A DNA stretch of 64,000 nucleotides from Symbiodinium natans (GCA_905221605.1 CAJNDS010000646.1:139001-203000); one strand, 5' to 3'; counted from the first letter of the stretch, positions 1 through 12,565 are shown. Program-made: numbers and translations. The notes: generated by a model from the sequence alone, not told the origin.

Positions 1-265
1 GGGTGTTGGCACTTCTGTCGCGGGGACCTGTGTGGAACCACGATCTTTGGAGGCCTCCTTGCAAGGTGAAGACCAATCCCACTGAGGCACTATCATCTGC
101 GCTTCGTGCTGACATCGATACAGTTGACATGTGAGATGCTGCGAGATGATGCAGCACCCTGTATGTCCCAGTGTCCTGCATCTCGGCTCGCTCTCCTCGC
201 GAACGCACAAGCCAAGGCGGCAGCGCAGGGCTCTGCAATGTCGCCTGGTAGCGAAAGTACTGCGA

Positions 266-372
266 AGGAACTGAGGGAACTGAGGGAACTGAGAGAATTG
301 AGGGAACTGAGGGAACTGAGGGAACTGAGGGAACTGAGAACTGAGAGAAATTGAGAGAAATTGAGAGAACTG
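266..372. repeat. 9-bp minisatellite (GGAACTGAG)n
   Basis: About ten tandem copies of a nonamer GGAACTGAG, degenerating to GAGAGAAATT at the right end. Because the unit is 9 bp, both strands stay open and give simple Leu-Arg-Glu or Ser-Ser-Leu repeats. I read this as non-coding repeat, not as a protein. Confidence 0.85.
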
Positions 373-854
373 CAGAATCCACGCGGTCCTGGGGCGGCTG
401 GCGAGGGCCGGGCCGCTCTGAACGCCGAGTGCCCTGAAGCCACGGCGGCAATGCCTCGCATCGCACACATGGCAAGATGATGGCATCTTTGCCACGACTA
501 ATCACTAAGGCTCACTAAGGCCATGCAAGTCTCTGTAAACCATCCGCCTGCCCCTTTGCCTGTGCCGAGTCCTTCGGGTCTTTCGTGGCCTTCGTGGTCT
601 TTGAAGCCTTTGAAGTCTTCGTACTTGAGGGGCGTCCCTCAGCCTCCTCAAGGCGTAGGGTCTCCTCGAGGCCAAGCGGAGCCAGAATTTAATAGCAAAC
701 CCTGGCACAAGTCAGAGCAGAAGTGGGGCACTGACAGAGCTGACACTCACTCACGTCGCATTTCACCATATTTGGTTTCGCACGCTCTCTTACTGTACAA
801 AGCTGAGACTACTTGTTGGCGAGCTCAACGCGGTTGCCACTGACACGAGTAGCG

Positions 855-930
855 ATGCCTAACATGCCCAGCGTGCCCAGCGTGCCCAACGTGCCCAACG
901 TGCCCAATGTGCTCAACGTGCCCAACATGA
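855..930. repeat. 9-bp minisatellite (CGTGCCCAA)n
   Basis: Eight imperfect tandem nonamers of the type GTGCCCAAC/GTGCCCAGC. Short and with no open frame of interest. Confidence 0.8.
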
Positions 931-1344
931 CTGACACTTGCCAGCGCAGAAGCCTTAAGCCTTAGGCTTCGGCTCGGCTTGCTACGGTAATGTGACAGTC
1001 AGAGCAGAATGATTCAAGGACGGCGTACCCTTCAAGATAGACATGTACTGGGAAATGAGAATACTGCACACGCACATCCTGCAATTGAAACTCTGAATGT
1101 GGTGCCTGGAGGCACAGGAAAAGCCTGTCTGGATTTTGCAGCAGCTCAATTCAAAAGTTCGCCTTGTGCCATGAGCAGGGCACTGCGGCAAGAGCTGCAG
1201 GACCAAACAGAGTGTGCTGCTCAATTGAGCGGTGCAATTTGGCTAAAGTCTTTCGGCTGCATTTTGCAGCAGAGCTTCTTCACCTTGTCGGCAATCCGTG
1301 AAGTGAACTTAGTCGCTGGCTTTTGGGTCCGCGTCGTGGCATTG

Positions 1345-4300
1345 CTTGGCGACGAATGGGGTTCTTGCTCATGCGATGCTTTTTGCCACAAGTCGGTGAC
1401 GAGTACCAAGCTATTCATGGCATCCACATATCTCAGGGCATAAGCCTGAGCAAGCTGAAGGATGTCGAAGGAGCGCCGCATCGAGTCGTGAAATTGCTCC
1501 ACCTTGCAAACTTTGCAACCAGCGCCACAACTCAGTCAGTGAGTTACTCTTCACTTGCCGGCACACAAGACCTGTAGTCTGATAGACAGCCGCAGATGCT
1601 TCCGAGGGGCCTTGACGGAAATCACCTGTGATTCTACAAGCTCTACTGCCAGATTGACTCAAGCTACGTTTCAGGGGCCGAGGACACAGAGTAGACTTCG
1701 CAGGACAACGGGCAAACGGAGGGCCTCGGAATCAGTGACGGCCGTCAGCTCGCCCAAGTGGAGCCACGGAGTCCAGAGGCTCATCTCAGCGAGCCAGCGA
1801 CGCTTGGAGACCGAGTGCTTCTCTGAGCCCAGGAGGTACACCAGGCAGCCCGTCGTCAAGAAATAGGCCTGCTCAAGCAGGGCTTCAACCTTCACGCCCT
1901 GTCTGTGTCAGACTTTTCTGGAAAGCATTTGAATCATTTGAACAGGGAGGCACAGGAGACTGACAAGCCGATTCAAGCCTCCGAAGCAATGTTGCCAGCT
2001 TCAAAGATGGAGTCTGAGACAGCGTAGGTTCGTTGCTGCAGGGCTCTGTGAGCCAGCCGTCTCACGGCATTGGCCCGCTGGTCCTCTGTCAGCAGTTCCA
2101 AAAAATCCAGTAGCCTCAGGGCTGGCTCAGAGAGGCTCAGAGATGCACAGACACTTGGGAACGGCTGTGGGGCTTTGTGACCAAAACTCGATTTGTTCAG
2201 TTCACTCTGCAGCGCCTCAGCTGGTGTTCGTAGCGTGCGCAGTGCAGCTCACCGCGAAGGGGCTTCGAGAGGAGCTCCAGCAGCGGCACCCGCGTTTCCA
2301 GCGTAGTCTGTTGCTTGAGCTTGTAGGCGTGCTCCAGGAAGCCTGAGAACAGCCCACCTAGCAACCCGCAAAACCTCAACACCTGACTCCAATGTCTCCA
2401 AGAGCCGGAAAAAACAACAACGGAAAGTCATTGCACAAAAGTTCTCGTCTGGAAGCAGCGGATGCGCAGCGAGAGCTCCGGCGGGATACGATGTCGCCCC
2501 AGGAACTTGCTCAGCTGCCGGAAGAGGTTTCGTCGCCTTCGGTGCTTTTCGACAGCGTGGCTGTGTGGCTCGCAATGGTGCCGAGCAAGGTCGAGAAAAT
2601 TGCGAGGGACAAGAGAGCGAAGAGGATGCCAAAGATGCGCTCCGCCGTACTCACCGGCTCGATCTCTGTTCCGCCAAAACCAAGCTGACAGAATGTCCTT
2701 CGAAAGATGTCCGGGCTATTCAAAATAGCTCAACCGTTACAAATACCGTGATAAACCAAGTAAGTTACGCTGTACTTTTCAAAACAAGATATACGGGGAT
2801 GCCCTCACTCCTTCTGAGACCGTTTCTGGGAACTGTTTCTCTTAAATGTGGTTTTCTGACATGCTCATTTCCGGCTGCGTCTCAGCAGAGCAAGGGGGGT
2901 GCCCGTTTAGAGTGGTTGGGGTTCTAGGGCAAGGCATGCCCAAAATAGGTTCGTTCGGCGCCCGTGCCCACAGTGCATCCGTGTGTTTGCAAGCTCTGGT
3001 GGAAACCCACATTCGGAGCATCATTTGCGCATTTTGGCTTGTCACAGGCGCCGACTTCTACAGGGACCATCTGTACCTGAGTGAGGCTTGAGGGCTGCGA
3101 AGGCTCCACTAGCCCAACTGCACGAGCCCGACTGCACCAGTCTGTAACGGCGCAGCCCAACTCTGACTCTCGCACTGCAGCCCTACAAGGGCCTAAAAGG
3201 CTTTAGCTAGGATTCTTTCCAACAGCCAGGGTCCAGAAAATCCGCCGAGGCCGGAGGCCTGAGGCGTTTAGATCCAAGTCTAGGGAACCACTAGGAAGTG
3301 TACCCACCCCGGGGCCCCCCAAAGCTTCAACTTTACACCTCAAACCGAGTCTGTGCACAGCTGGCAAGCAACAAGCAACACAGATGCGAGCGCTTGTTGT
3401 CCGACGGACATGCCGCCTGAGGCTACCCCCCGTTTACCCACTTCCCCTTCTTCCCCTTGCTCCCTGCCCGCCTGCCTTTTTCTCCTACCCCCCCCTAACC
3501 CCCCCCTAACCCCCCCCCACCCCCCCCCCCCCAACTCCCTGCTCCCATGCATGGACACGCCACCTGAGGCCACCCCACCCTTTGCCCCCTTCATTCTGCT
3601 CACCCTCACCACCCCTCGCCCCCACACCCTTCAACCTCCCGTCCTTGTCCCCAAACCCCCCCCTCCCCTACTCCTTCCCCCCCCCAACCCCTACCCCCCC
3701 TACCCATCCGCCCCCACCCCCACACCCCCCCGCGCTTGTTGCGAGACGGGCATGCCGCCTTCCACTACCCTTTCCTGCCGCCTCGGTACCCTTGCCGAGG
3801 CGGCCTCGCGTTAGGGGAAAAATTAAGAAGCTCACCGGACCCAATTCCACATTTGCTTTCACGCGAAACGGGGTGCCAAACGAACTTTGCGATAGGTGGA
3901 CGGGCCACGCTGACCATCTTTGCTGTGTTTTGTTCGGGCGTCCGCAGAAGTATGAGGCCTGGTCATGAAGAACCAAAAACCACAACAGATTCGGGCCAAA
4001 AGGCTAAGGCCTTCAAATTTCAGCCCAGGAAGGCTGAAAAACTTGAAGCCAGACTCAGAAGCCTGCAGCCTTCATGACTTCGTCTGTCCAGAAAGACATG
4101 AAAGTTGTTGGCTTATAGTGGCTTACAGGCCTTCTGGTCTTAAGACGCGGCTTCCTCCCAGAAAGAAGGGAAGCTTCATACTCCGCCCCCGCCCCGCTTC
4201 TGGACTGTGGCTTGGTTTCGTTGGATAGTTCGGGCACCGGGCGCAACATTGCCTGGGCTAAATCTTGAGTCGCTCACTCAGTCATCCCGGATCCCTCCAA

Positions 4301-6060
4301 TCAGAACACCTTTCGCCTGCCCCCATGCAATGGAATTGCAACACAGCTGAAGATGTAGAACACCCGTTCACAATTAGAGCCCCCCCCCCCCCCCCCCCCC
4401 ACTTCCTCCTCCTCCTCCATTCTATGTGCGACACCCGTGCATCCAACTCACAAACCCATTGACATGCACGGCAACCATTGGCAACCACTCACAAAACACC
4501 AAAGTGAAGTGCTGTTGTTGCAACCGGGCATCCAGTGGAGGGACGTGGAGTACTTGTACGACACGGATGCGTTGTCAAAGTTCTGGGCAACCCACCCATC
4601 AGATTCCCAGGTGCCAACATCATACCTGGGCTTCAAGGCGTAAGACTCGGCAATCAGTTCAAAAATCATACAACCTGTTTTACCTGTTTTCAATTTCCTT
4701 CGGGCCATCATGTCATGGCAGGAGTCCAACAGCAGGCCATGATGTGATGGATAAGCAGAAGCTGGACCGAGATCTGCATGATGTTGGTGTTGGCACTCAG
4801 CACCTCCGACATGACACGGCTCTTGATCCCCTCGGCCATCTTGCTCATTCCTCAGCCCAGCTGTGATGCAAATCAATCCCTAGACAAGAGAGGGGACCGA
4901 GGCGGGAGAGCGCCCACAGGAGATTTCGCACATGGCGATACGCCGTAAACACCCCCCCGAAGCGGACATGCACGATTCATGAGAAAAGAGGCACATCGCA
5001 GGGCACAAAGCCCTGCCCCGGCATTTGACGATTCAAGCGTGAAACCACGCGCGAGCGCGCACGATTCGATCATGGAATGCAGAGACGAGACTGCGGATTG
5101 TCGAAGCGATGCAAAAACGGCGTTTTCTATAATGAAAACCGAAGTCCGCGCACGCGACTCCAAACGAATCCAGCATTGGGATCCCCATAGTGCTGACATG
5201 GCGAGTTGATCAAGGGCACGCGCCTGGCCTCATAAGAGGGCAGCACCTCCGGCTGCCAACACGACCAAACAAGGGTCGAGCACTGCTGTTGACGAAAACG
5301 AAAAAGCTTTGCCAGGAAATTTGCCTGGCATCTGGTGAGGCGCACGAGTCGGAGCAGGAGTTGCGTCAAGCGAAAAGCGACCATGGAACTCGCAGAAATC
5401 TGATCACCCAGGAGCACCACACAGTCGACAGCAACGTACAAGACATCAAAAAACAGCCACTCCCTGGCATACTTCCTGGCGATCTGCACATGTCGGCACA
5501 CCAGGTCACCCTTCCAATAATAGGGCGTACAGAAAGTGACAAGGATGTCCATGGCCCAGAATGCCGGGATCAGGGACAAGGCTGCTTTGATGTCATGTGG
5601 GATGTACGGCCATCTCTCGCTGAAGACCTCCAGCGGCCCAACCAGGAGATCAACCACCAGGCAGAGGAGGCCTTGGGAGAAGCAGCAAGATGGCCACCCT
5701 TTCGCCGTGAAACAAATGTGAAACACGGACAGTGGACTCAGTGGACTACATTCTAAGGCAGGGACTCAGCACGTCCCAGGCGCTACGCAGGAAGCCCGCC
5801 GGTAGAATGATGGCTCGGGGCACCAGCAACTGGGCCTTCTTGGCCTTGTTAGGCCCAACCTTCCCGGCCTCCCCATCCCATGTTTGGGAGGTCCGGCGCG
5901 TGACGGAGGGTAGGTCGCCCTGCCAACAGGACGAAGGGACATACAAAATCTCCACATCCTTGGCCTCGTCAGGGAGGTACTCCAGGCAATGCGCATGTCC
6001 CGCTGGCAGAAGTGACACCAGCTGCCTAGGCTCCGTCCAATTAGTTTCCGCTGCGCTCAT
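1345..6060 (-). CDS. EAG/CNG-like voltage-gated cation channel with cNBD fold, multi-exon
   Basis: Probable plasma-membrane potassium or cation channel gene in at least nine minus-strand exons; edges are approximate. 6060-5770: N-terminus with the FLRSAWDVL pre-S1 motif. 5700-5285: S1 to S4, with an S4 of the type RLTQLLLRLVRLTR. 4840-4735: S4-S5 linker and S5 (LLLIHHIMACCW). 4620-4535: turret and YKYSTSLHW pore helix. 2680-2395: selectivity filter LGFGGTE, S6 (IFGILFALLSLAIFSTLLG) and start of the C-linker. 2350-2190: C-linker (LLELLSKPLRGEL). 2135-1985 and 1885-1695: cyclic-nucleotide-binding fold (DSIFEAGNI; GCLVYLLG; HLGELTA). 1480-1345: post-cNBD helix (AQAYALRYVDAMNSL). The exons lie in the correct order and strand for one channel. 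The GFGG filter resembles EAG-type GFGN rather than CNG filters. The 1.8-kb intron holds C-rich repeats. Ion selectivity and ligand binding are inference. Confidence 0.8.
3391..3762. repeat. C-rich low-complexity block with short repeats
   Basis: Intron-located polypyrimidine block with C homopolymers. It is flanked by two copies of a GCGCTTGTTG...GACGG.CATGCCGCC motif (about 3389 and 3731), with a third diverged copy near 3545. The proline-rich frames across it are artefacts of C runs. Confidence 0.7.
4379..4402. repeat. C homopolymer and CCT microsatellite
   Basis: A run of more than 20 C residues followed by CTCCTCCTCC. It lies in the intron between the pore-helix and filter exons of the channel gene. 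Confidence 0.8.
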
Positions 6061-6166
6061 TGAACCTCAAACCAGAAAAACCAGAGAGAAATCCCAGCGC
6101 GGGCTTCAGGTGGGAATATAGAGCTTGCATATACATATGCGGTAATCCGCCCCATTGATCCACCGT

Positions 6167-6230
6167 TTTCTTCTTCTTCTTCTTCTTCTTCTTCTTCTTC
6201 TTCTTCTTCTTCTTCTTCTTCTTCTTCTTC
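6167..6230. repeat. (TTC)n microsatellite
   Basis: About 21 perfect TTC units, GAA on the other strand. They sit just upstream of the inferred start of the minus-strand channel gene, that is, in its promoter or 5' region. The apparent poly-Lys frame is an artefact. Confidence 0.95.
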
Positions 6231-7003
6231 CCTCTTGAGAACCCGTCATTGGAATGTTGAGGTTCAACATTCAACATTGAACAGCTACATTGGGACAGGA
6301 TCCAAGGTTCAAGACTCAAGATGCCCAGGAAAAGTTGCTCAGGCAGCTTGAATCTTGAATCTATACTGAGATTAATCCTGTTAACGTGCCACAACGGCGC
6401 GTGCGTCAAACATAATACTTACAAGCGCGTGAACATTCAATATCTATATTAATACGCATTTTGCCGCTTTCTGTATTACTAATGAATCTCATTTACAATC
6501 ATATCCAGCATGAACTAGTTTGGGGATATTGGCTTCTTATTAGGAATCGTAATTAAATGGCACCCTTTTTTCCGGAATCTTCTTCAGTTTACGTTGTACA
6601 TCAGACATCAGTTCAACATATTTTTCTTGCTATGATGTTGAGAAATATTTTCTGGATGGTGTTTACGTAATCTTCATTCTAATGGTTTATCACTTGTCTT
6701 TTTGTATATATTTCTTCATCTCGCAAAAGCTATACCTTATGCTTCAAAATTGTATAATCCAAATTCTTGGTTTTCTGAAACTATTGTTTGCTTCTTCTGC
6801 TCCCCCTTCCCCTCTCCTCCCTGCGTTTCCCCCCCCTTCCGATACCCCTCTTTCCTCCGCCCCGCTCCCTCCATTTCCCCGCTTTTTGTCTCGTCGGGTT
6901 TGAGGTGCCACAGTCGACAGTGGAGCCGTCGGGCGTCCGCTCGAAGTGCGCGAAGCAGTGGGACTGCAGAAGGCCGCTAAACTGGGTCCTTCTTGAAACG
7001 GGG
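6231..7003. other. Intergenic, AT-rich, no gene seen
   Basis: AT-rich sequence, then a C/T-rich stretch near 6800-6895. No coding similarity found. It separates the channel gene from the ABCF gene. Confidence 0.5.
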
Positions 7004-7048
7004 ATTAGGGTTCAGGGCTCGGCGTTTAGTGTTTAGGGTTTAGGGTGT
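7004..7048. repeat. Interstitial telomere-like TTTAGGG tract
   Basis: Short run of TTAGGG/TTTAGGG-type units, degenerate. It is one of about a dozen such islands in the window. Confidence 0.6.
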
Positions 7049-7796
7049 GCTTATAATTTCGGCCCACCCAGCCAAGCTCATGAGCATCGCCCCTGCTTCA
7101 GGCCCTGCCGCTTTAAGTTGGGAGCGGCCGCTGATTCGCCACCAGGCGTTTTCAATCGCGAAAACCATGGTGTTACGAAAAGCCGATGCCACCAAACACC
7201 CGCAGCACCCCATTAAACCCTCACGGGCGCGCATCATCGACCCTAGCTTTTCACATCGGGCACGCAGCAGGGCGAAACCATGTTTTTCAAGGTTTGGGGG
7301 GTACCGGAAGCCCAAAACCAGGGGAGCATCATGAGTATCAGCAGCCCTTGCCCGCGGCCCCAAGGCAGCAACTCACTGTAAATACCGTGTCTTTATGGTT
7401 TTGCACGCGTGCACTTCCCACCCCCACCCGTGTGGCCGTTGACCCGCCCTCAAAGTGACATGAAGTAGGGTTTATATTTCTTGCACTGCGGGCTCGAGGT
7501 CGTGAATCATATCCAGGTGAGACAGCTTAGATTTGTCTTGTACCCCCAAAAGGACACCCAATATATACACTCACCAATACTAAAAAGGAACCTTGTATAC
7601 ACTCACCAATAACAGTCACAGAAATATAAATCCTGCTTCACATCATCGAAACCCATGTCCGGGGTCTGCTGATGCTGCTGATGCGCGGGGTTCCGGGGGC
7701 ATCATCGAGCCGTCGCATCTCATGTGGTTTCGTGGGCCTTCGGGGGGCGGGGGGGCGGGGGGGCGAGGGGGCGGGGGGGCGGGGGGGGGGGCGGGG

Positions 7797-7896
7797 NNNN
7801 NNNNNNNNNNNNNNNNNNNNNNNNNNNNNNNNNNNNNNNNNNNNNNNNNNNNNNNNNNNNNNNNNNNNNNNNNNNNNNNNNNNNNNNNNNNNNNNN
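7797..7896. other. Assembly gap of 100 N
   Basis: Exactly 100 unknown bases, left-flanked by a G-run-rich block and right-flanked by a C run. This is the conventional placeholder size, so the true length is unknown. It truncates what can be read of the ABCF gene 3' end. Confidence 0.99.
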
Positions 7897-8004
7897 CCCC
7901 CCCCGGCGCACGCAAGCGTTTACAATTAAGCTGCTCACTGCAGACCTCCACGAGCTGTGGGCACTACACGGCATCACGGCATTACAATTACAACCCCAAC
8001 GGAC

Positions 8005-9937
8005 CTTGCACACCTCGTGCAAGAAGGCCACGTCGTGGGAAACAACCTCCAGCTGCCGCAGGGTCAAAAGCAAAGTTGTAATTCATGCTTTTGGGAAAAA
8101 ACTCAGAAAAAGCAATGCAGACCCGGGTGCAACCGTGGTGTGCGGGTACTCCGCAAGCTGCTGGATGAGCCACGTTTGCGCATGGAAGTCCAGGTGGTTC
8201 GTCGGCTCGTCCAACAGCAGCAGCTTGGGCTTCAGCCACAAGGCCTCGCCGCCGGGACAAGTCCCCTCAAGCCCCCTGCCGCTTTCTATTGAATCTATCC
8301 CCCCCAAGAAGAAGAAACACCACTCGAGGCTCCTCCTTCTCGGAGAGACTGTTTGAAATCTTTTCAAGAACCCTGAAGATGCCCCCGACAAGGGTAAAGT
8401 ATGACATGGGCTATTCGGGGGGGGTGTTTTCGAGGGATGAAGCAGGGCCGGTGCACGAAGGCGCGCCTTGGCAAGCTCCACCTCTCCAGGGCAGACGTCT
8501 GAGGCCCAAACACCAAATCGATGAGAACATGGAGGTGAACGCTCAACGCTAAAACATCCCTTGGAATCCCTCATGTCCCTGCCTTCATCCTCCACCCCCC
8601 TGAGAGCTGCTTCAGCGGCGAGGAAGCTGACGGCGCCGCATCCGTTGCCTCCGTTGCCTCCGTTTCCTCGCGGAAGCCCAAGTTCTGCAGGATATGGAGA
8701 ACCTCCCTGGGCGCGTTCTGCCACTCCACCAGGTCTGCAAGGACCTCACAAGAGTCAACACATATCAGGGGCTTAAGCGGCTTGTGGCCTAAGACTCTAC
8801 CTGTTTTTTCTGTGATCGTCTCCAGTTCTTCGCCCTCTTCGCCCTCTTCGCCCTCCACGCCTGCCGCAGCGCCGCTGAGCGGAGCTCTGAGCCCGGCGCT
8901 TCCACCTCCTCCTGCGTTGCGTGTTTGCTTGACGTGAGATTGCCCGGTGTATTTTGGGGTTTAACCCTTGAGAAGGAATCGGACATCTTGGAAACGGCTC
9001 ATGATCTATGTGACGAGGTGACGAAACATCTTCTTTGGCGGTGCTTCTTCAGGGAAGTTCAACTGCCTCGAGCTCCGCGGACAGGCGCGCGGCCTCTGCC
9101 AGCAGAAAGCGCCGCCGGGCAGACGCAGACAAGACCTCAGATTATCTCAGATTCAAGACAATCCTCACCCGAAACTACACCTTGCTCACAGGTCCTTTTT
9201 GGGCGCTCTGTCGTGCATCCCTCCTTGGCCGAAAGCCAAAGTGCCTCCTCAATAACTGGGTGATCTTCGCCGGCCGGGATGTGCTGCCCGAGCAAGAACA
9301 CATCCCAAGTCTCCGGCACGGGCAGCTTCCTGATGCCGAATGCCGGCCAAACTGCAAAAACTGCAAAAACTGGGCTCGAGGTTTAGATATGCTTTCATAT
9401 ATGATCTCGCCCCCTGCCTCTGCGCCATGAGCCGGAGGAGCGTGCTCTTCCCACATCCGTTGCAGCCAACCAAGCCGTAGCTAGTGCCAAGGCTTTTTGG
9501 GCGCTCGGCAATCTTGAGCTCCGCATTCCTTGGGCACGTGGGCTCCCAAAACGGTTTAGTGCTTGGAGCTCCACAATGTGAGGACCCTGGACGGCATGTC
9601 TCACATCCTTCTGCCGAGCTTCGCCAAGAGGCACTTAGAACCCAAGAACACCGTCAATTTTTCAGCCTTCACCGCATTGTGAGGTGCAACAGTGGTTTCC
9701 GTGAGCACCCGGTCATAGGGGCCATCTTCAGCCATGGGCTCAGACAGTCGGACAGAGAGACCCTTTGCTCTTTCCGAAAGTGATCAAGGGTCGGGGCGGG
9801 AAACTCGGAATTTTCAAGGACTCTGCTTGGAGCGAAAACTTCCTGGAGCCAAAAAAGAGTGGCACATGCTCTGACGATCTCTGACGCTTAGCCGCCGCAG
9901 CAGCCTCAGAACTTGCAGTGGCTTTCTGACTAGCCAT
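8005..9937 (-). CDS. ABCF-family ATPase (ABC domain), multi-exon, 3' end lost at gap
   Basis: Soluble ABC ATPase of the ABCF type, a family that acts on ribosomes and translation rather than membranes. Minus-strand exons, edges approximate: 9937-9850 Ala/Lys-rich N-terminus (MASQKATASSEAAAAAKRQR); 9725-9605; 9530-9400 with Walker A (GLVGCNGCGKSTLLRLMA); 9330-9225 with the family-typical QHIPAGEDHPVIEEAL stretch after the first lobe; 9115-9045 helical RRRFLLAEAARLSAELEAVE; 8740-8590 with signature KQLSGGWRMK; 8270-8135 with Walker B LLLLDEPTNHLD; 8050-8005 with the switch histidine VVSHDVAFLHEV. Order and motifs fit one ABC domain. ABCF proteins normally have two; the second would lie in or beyond the N gap, or be absent. 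No membrane segments seen. Confidence 0.82.
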
Positions 9938-9939
9938 CT

Positions 9940-11650
9940 CGAGCCTCGTAGCTCGAACTCACCGGGTCCTGACGTGGGGAGTCAAGACATGCAGTGACAA
10001 GCATGCGATCCAAACGCATGGTTTCACCATTTAGTGCCCAATACCATAGACTGTTGCAAAGCATCCTCAGTGGAAGCACGGCCGGGCACAAGCTTCTTGG
10101 AAGAGGAAACCTGGCTTGCAAATGGAAAGCTGTTATGACACAAAATGAAGCGAATCAATAGAAAGGATTCTGAGGACGAGGCCTTCAGAGCCGCTTTGAC
10201 GGTGGATTTGCGACCTGGCATCCCCTCAGCATCACCTGTCACAGAACCTGGCAAACCTTAGAAACCCTGCGTCCGAGTGGCGCTTGACCTTCTGCCCCAC
10301 GTTCACCCAATCCTGAGCTGAGGTCTCCCGAAGAGGCCCGTGTCTGTGCTGCTTGAACAGCTGTTACAACCCCTCACCTCCAGAGTTCGCGGGCGGGCAT
10401 CGCCAAGTATGTCTTGTGTCGGCACACAGACCTGCGCAAACGGACTTTCTCCACACATCTTTCACTGTAGCTACATAACTGGCCGCAGCCATCTTACGGG
10501 TGGGTTCTTGCAGGATCTTGCGAAAGAACGTGCGGCATCTTCAAGTCTTCTAGCCACAAGCCGTCCTCTTGGGTGGGAACTGCTTGGGTCGCCGCCTTGC
10601 AAACGCAGAGAAAGGAGTTTGTGAACAGTTGAACTGATTCGCTGCATGTCGCTGCCTCTGTGGGCACCGGCATGAAGTCCTGTGACGCAGACGGCTGTTT
10701 AGCCATGGGGCCCAACATACAAGATCACAGTCTGCATAGTCTGCAGCAGAGTCTAGGACAGAATGACAAGTGTTTTGTGCTTCTCACGTCCTCCATCAGT
10801 GTGGCTCGAACCATGCTTCCGCAAGCTTGGAGAGCAACGCTTGGATCCCAAATGCTCGCCGAAACATGCAGAGAGAGCCAACTATCGACATTGCCTTGAC
10901 GGTCCTTGACTGTTTGCACATCCGATGAAGAGATCTTGTGGAAATTGGTGGTTTCCCGTGCCAGTGGCAAGCGAGTCATGTGCACTTTGTCCGGCAGAGG
11001 CAGGTACATTTACATGTAAGGGTCCGGGGAATAGAAAACAAGCGCAAAATCACCAGGCACATACAGCGCGGGGATGTAGGTGCCAGGGCGATTGCAAGCT
11101 CCAATTGACGTCACATTCAGCTCAACTTTCTTGAACCTAAGTACGGTTGGTTTCGTTTGTGAAATGCCGTTTGTGCAGTCCACGCAAGCGCACTAAGTTT
11201 TCAAGATCCTCTTGAAATCTCTGGATCCATCATCTGGGTCAAACAAAATCCCCCAAAGCTACAGCGCAGGTACTTTAAGAAAACCTGGCTTTCGAAAACA
11301 ATTTTCGCTCTCAGTGACTTCGCAGCCATGCGGGAGGCCAATGTTAGGCCACGGCAGGAACGCCCCCTCACAAGAGCAGAAGATGCTTCTGCCTGGGCAT
11401 GTCACAGGACTCCATGATACAAGAACCCGTTTTTGCAACCAACCCAAACCCTGACCCGGTGGGGGGAGATGCAATTCTGGGCGTTTTCAGGCGCTACTGT
11501 TGAACGGAACGCGACTCTTGACCTTGATCACCCACCTGCGAGTCAACATCTTACTTACCTTCGACTTGCAGTGCTTCAAACTCCATAGCACTTGACCCTA
11601 AGCCCTAGCGCTCGACGCGAACCTTCCGTAGAATGCCAAGTTCGCGACTG
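9940..11650. other. Intergenic or unrecognised exons
   Basis: Short open stretches exist on the minus strand (10254-10024, 11009-10725), but none shows a recognisable domain or convincing splice context. It could hold upstream exons of the ABCF gene or a separate unknown gene. Nothing else recognised. Confidence 0.35.
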
Positions 11651-11689
11651 CTGGACGCATTGGAACAGCTGTGTGGCCTAGCGCAGGAT

Positions 11690-11880
11690 TTTACTTACGT
11701 ATGTATTCATATGTTTTTTGCATTGATATCTGTATATTTGTTCTCTATTTAAACATTTCTATGTCTGTTCTCTATAATATTTATATTTATAGTTATATCT
11801 ATATCTATGTCTATGGCTATATTTGGGCGTCCGCCTATTGCGGTTCACTTATTTTTTATAGGTTTACATAAATGTATATA
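11690..11880. repeat. AT-rich TATATCTATA low-complexity tract
   Basis: TAT/TCTA-rich imperfect microsatellite. It marks the left border of the telomere-like duplicated region. Confidence 0.6.
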
Positions 11881-11882
11881 TT

Positions 11883-12310
11883 TTAAACCCTAAACCATCG
11901 TTATAACCACAGCAACAAGTCGATGATGATGTAGGCACCCCAAACCTATAGAGTTAAGTTTGACAGGTTTAGGGCTTAAGATTGAGGCATTTAAGCGTAA
12001 GCCCGCAATGAAACCTAAACCCTAACCGTTCAACCCGATAGAGTTAAGGTTAAGCGGTTAGGGTTTAAAATTTAGGTCCTTTTTAACTTTAAACCTAAAC
12101 CCATAGAGATTTAATCTTAAGGGTTGAAAGTTAAACCTTAACCCTGAACCGTTTAGGGTCAGAACCCTAAAGCCCGATAGGGCTCTACAAGGAACAAAGG
12201 TTTTGACCCTACAGGGTGCTGAAGGTATATATGCCCAGACCTTAGGTTTTCTTGAACCATTGAACCCTACAGGGTTTAAAGGCTTAGGGTTACAGAAGGG
12301 TGCGCTGTGG
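11883..12310. repeat. Telomere-like degenerate repeat, copy 1
   Basis: About 430 bp of scrambled AACCCTA/TTAGGG-like words. It is clearly homologous, in order, to 13072-13530: both contain a GATGATGTAGG-type word, then GTTAAG.TTGACAGGTT, then AAGATTGAGGCAT and GGGTGCTGAAGGTAT. No coding content. Confidence 0.75.
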
Positions 12311-12329
12311 GGCCTGCGTTTTTGAAACG

Positions 12330-12470
12330 CTCTTCGTTGAAGATTCCGTTGTTTGAGGTTGGATGGGCGAAGTTAAGTAGTTGAACTATACTAAGGTTAG
12401 ATGGGCGTGGTTGACTGTCATACGTTACTGGTTAGGTAAGGTTAACTTGATTTCTTATGGTTCATCTTTA
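12330..12470. repeat. 140-bp direct repeat, copy 1
   Basis: Near-identical to 12566-12705; starts CTCTTCGTTGAAGATTCCG. The two copies are separated by about 95 bp that includes a G-rich run. Tandem duplication inside the telomere-like region. Confidence 0.9.
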
Positions 12471-12565
12471 TAGAGTTTTTTTTGTGCAGAGGAAGGGTTT
12501 GCTTATAAGCAGTTGGCTTGCTTATAAGCATTGATTCTTTGGGGGTGGGGGGGGAGGGGGGGGGG

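Noticed and set aside
855-930. Possible CRISPR-like spaced repeats
   Set aside because: Units are 9 bp, directly tandem and without spacers; the genome is eukaryotic.
6041-6409. Frame with a poly-lysine run of about 21
   Set aside because: Encoded by the TTC microsatellite; no support on either side.
7593-8356. Frames spanning the N gap with Gly- or Pro-rich flanks
   Set aside because: They cross 100 unknown bases and homopolymers, and overlap minus-strand ABCF exons.
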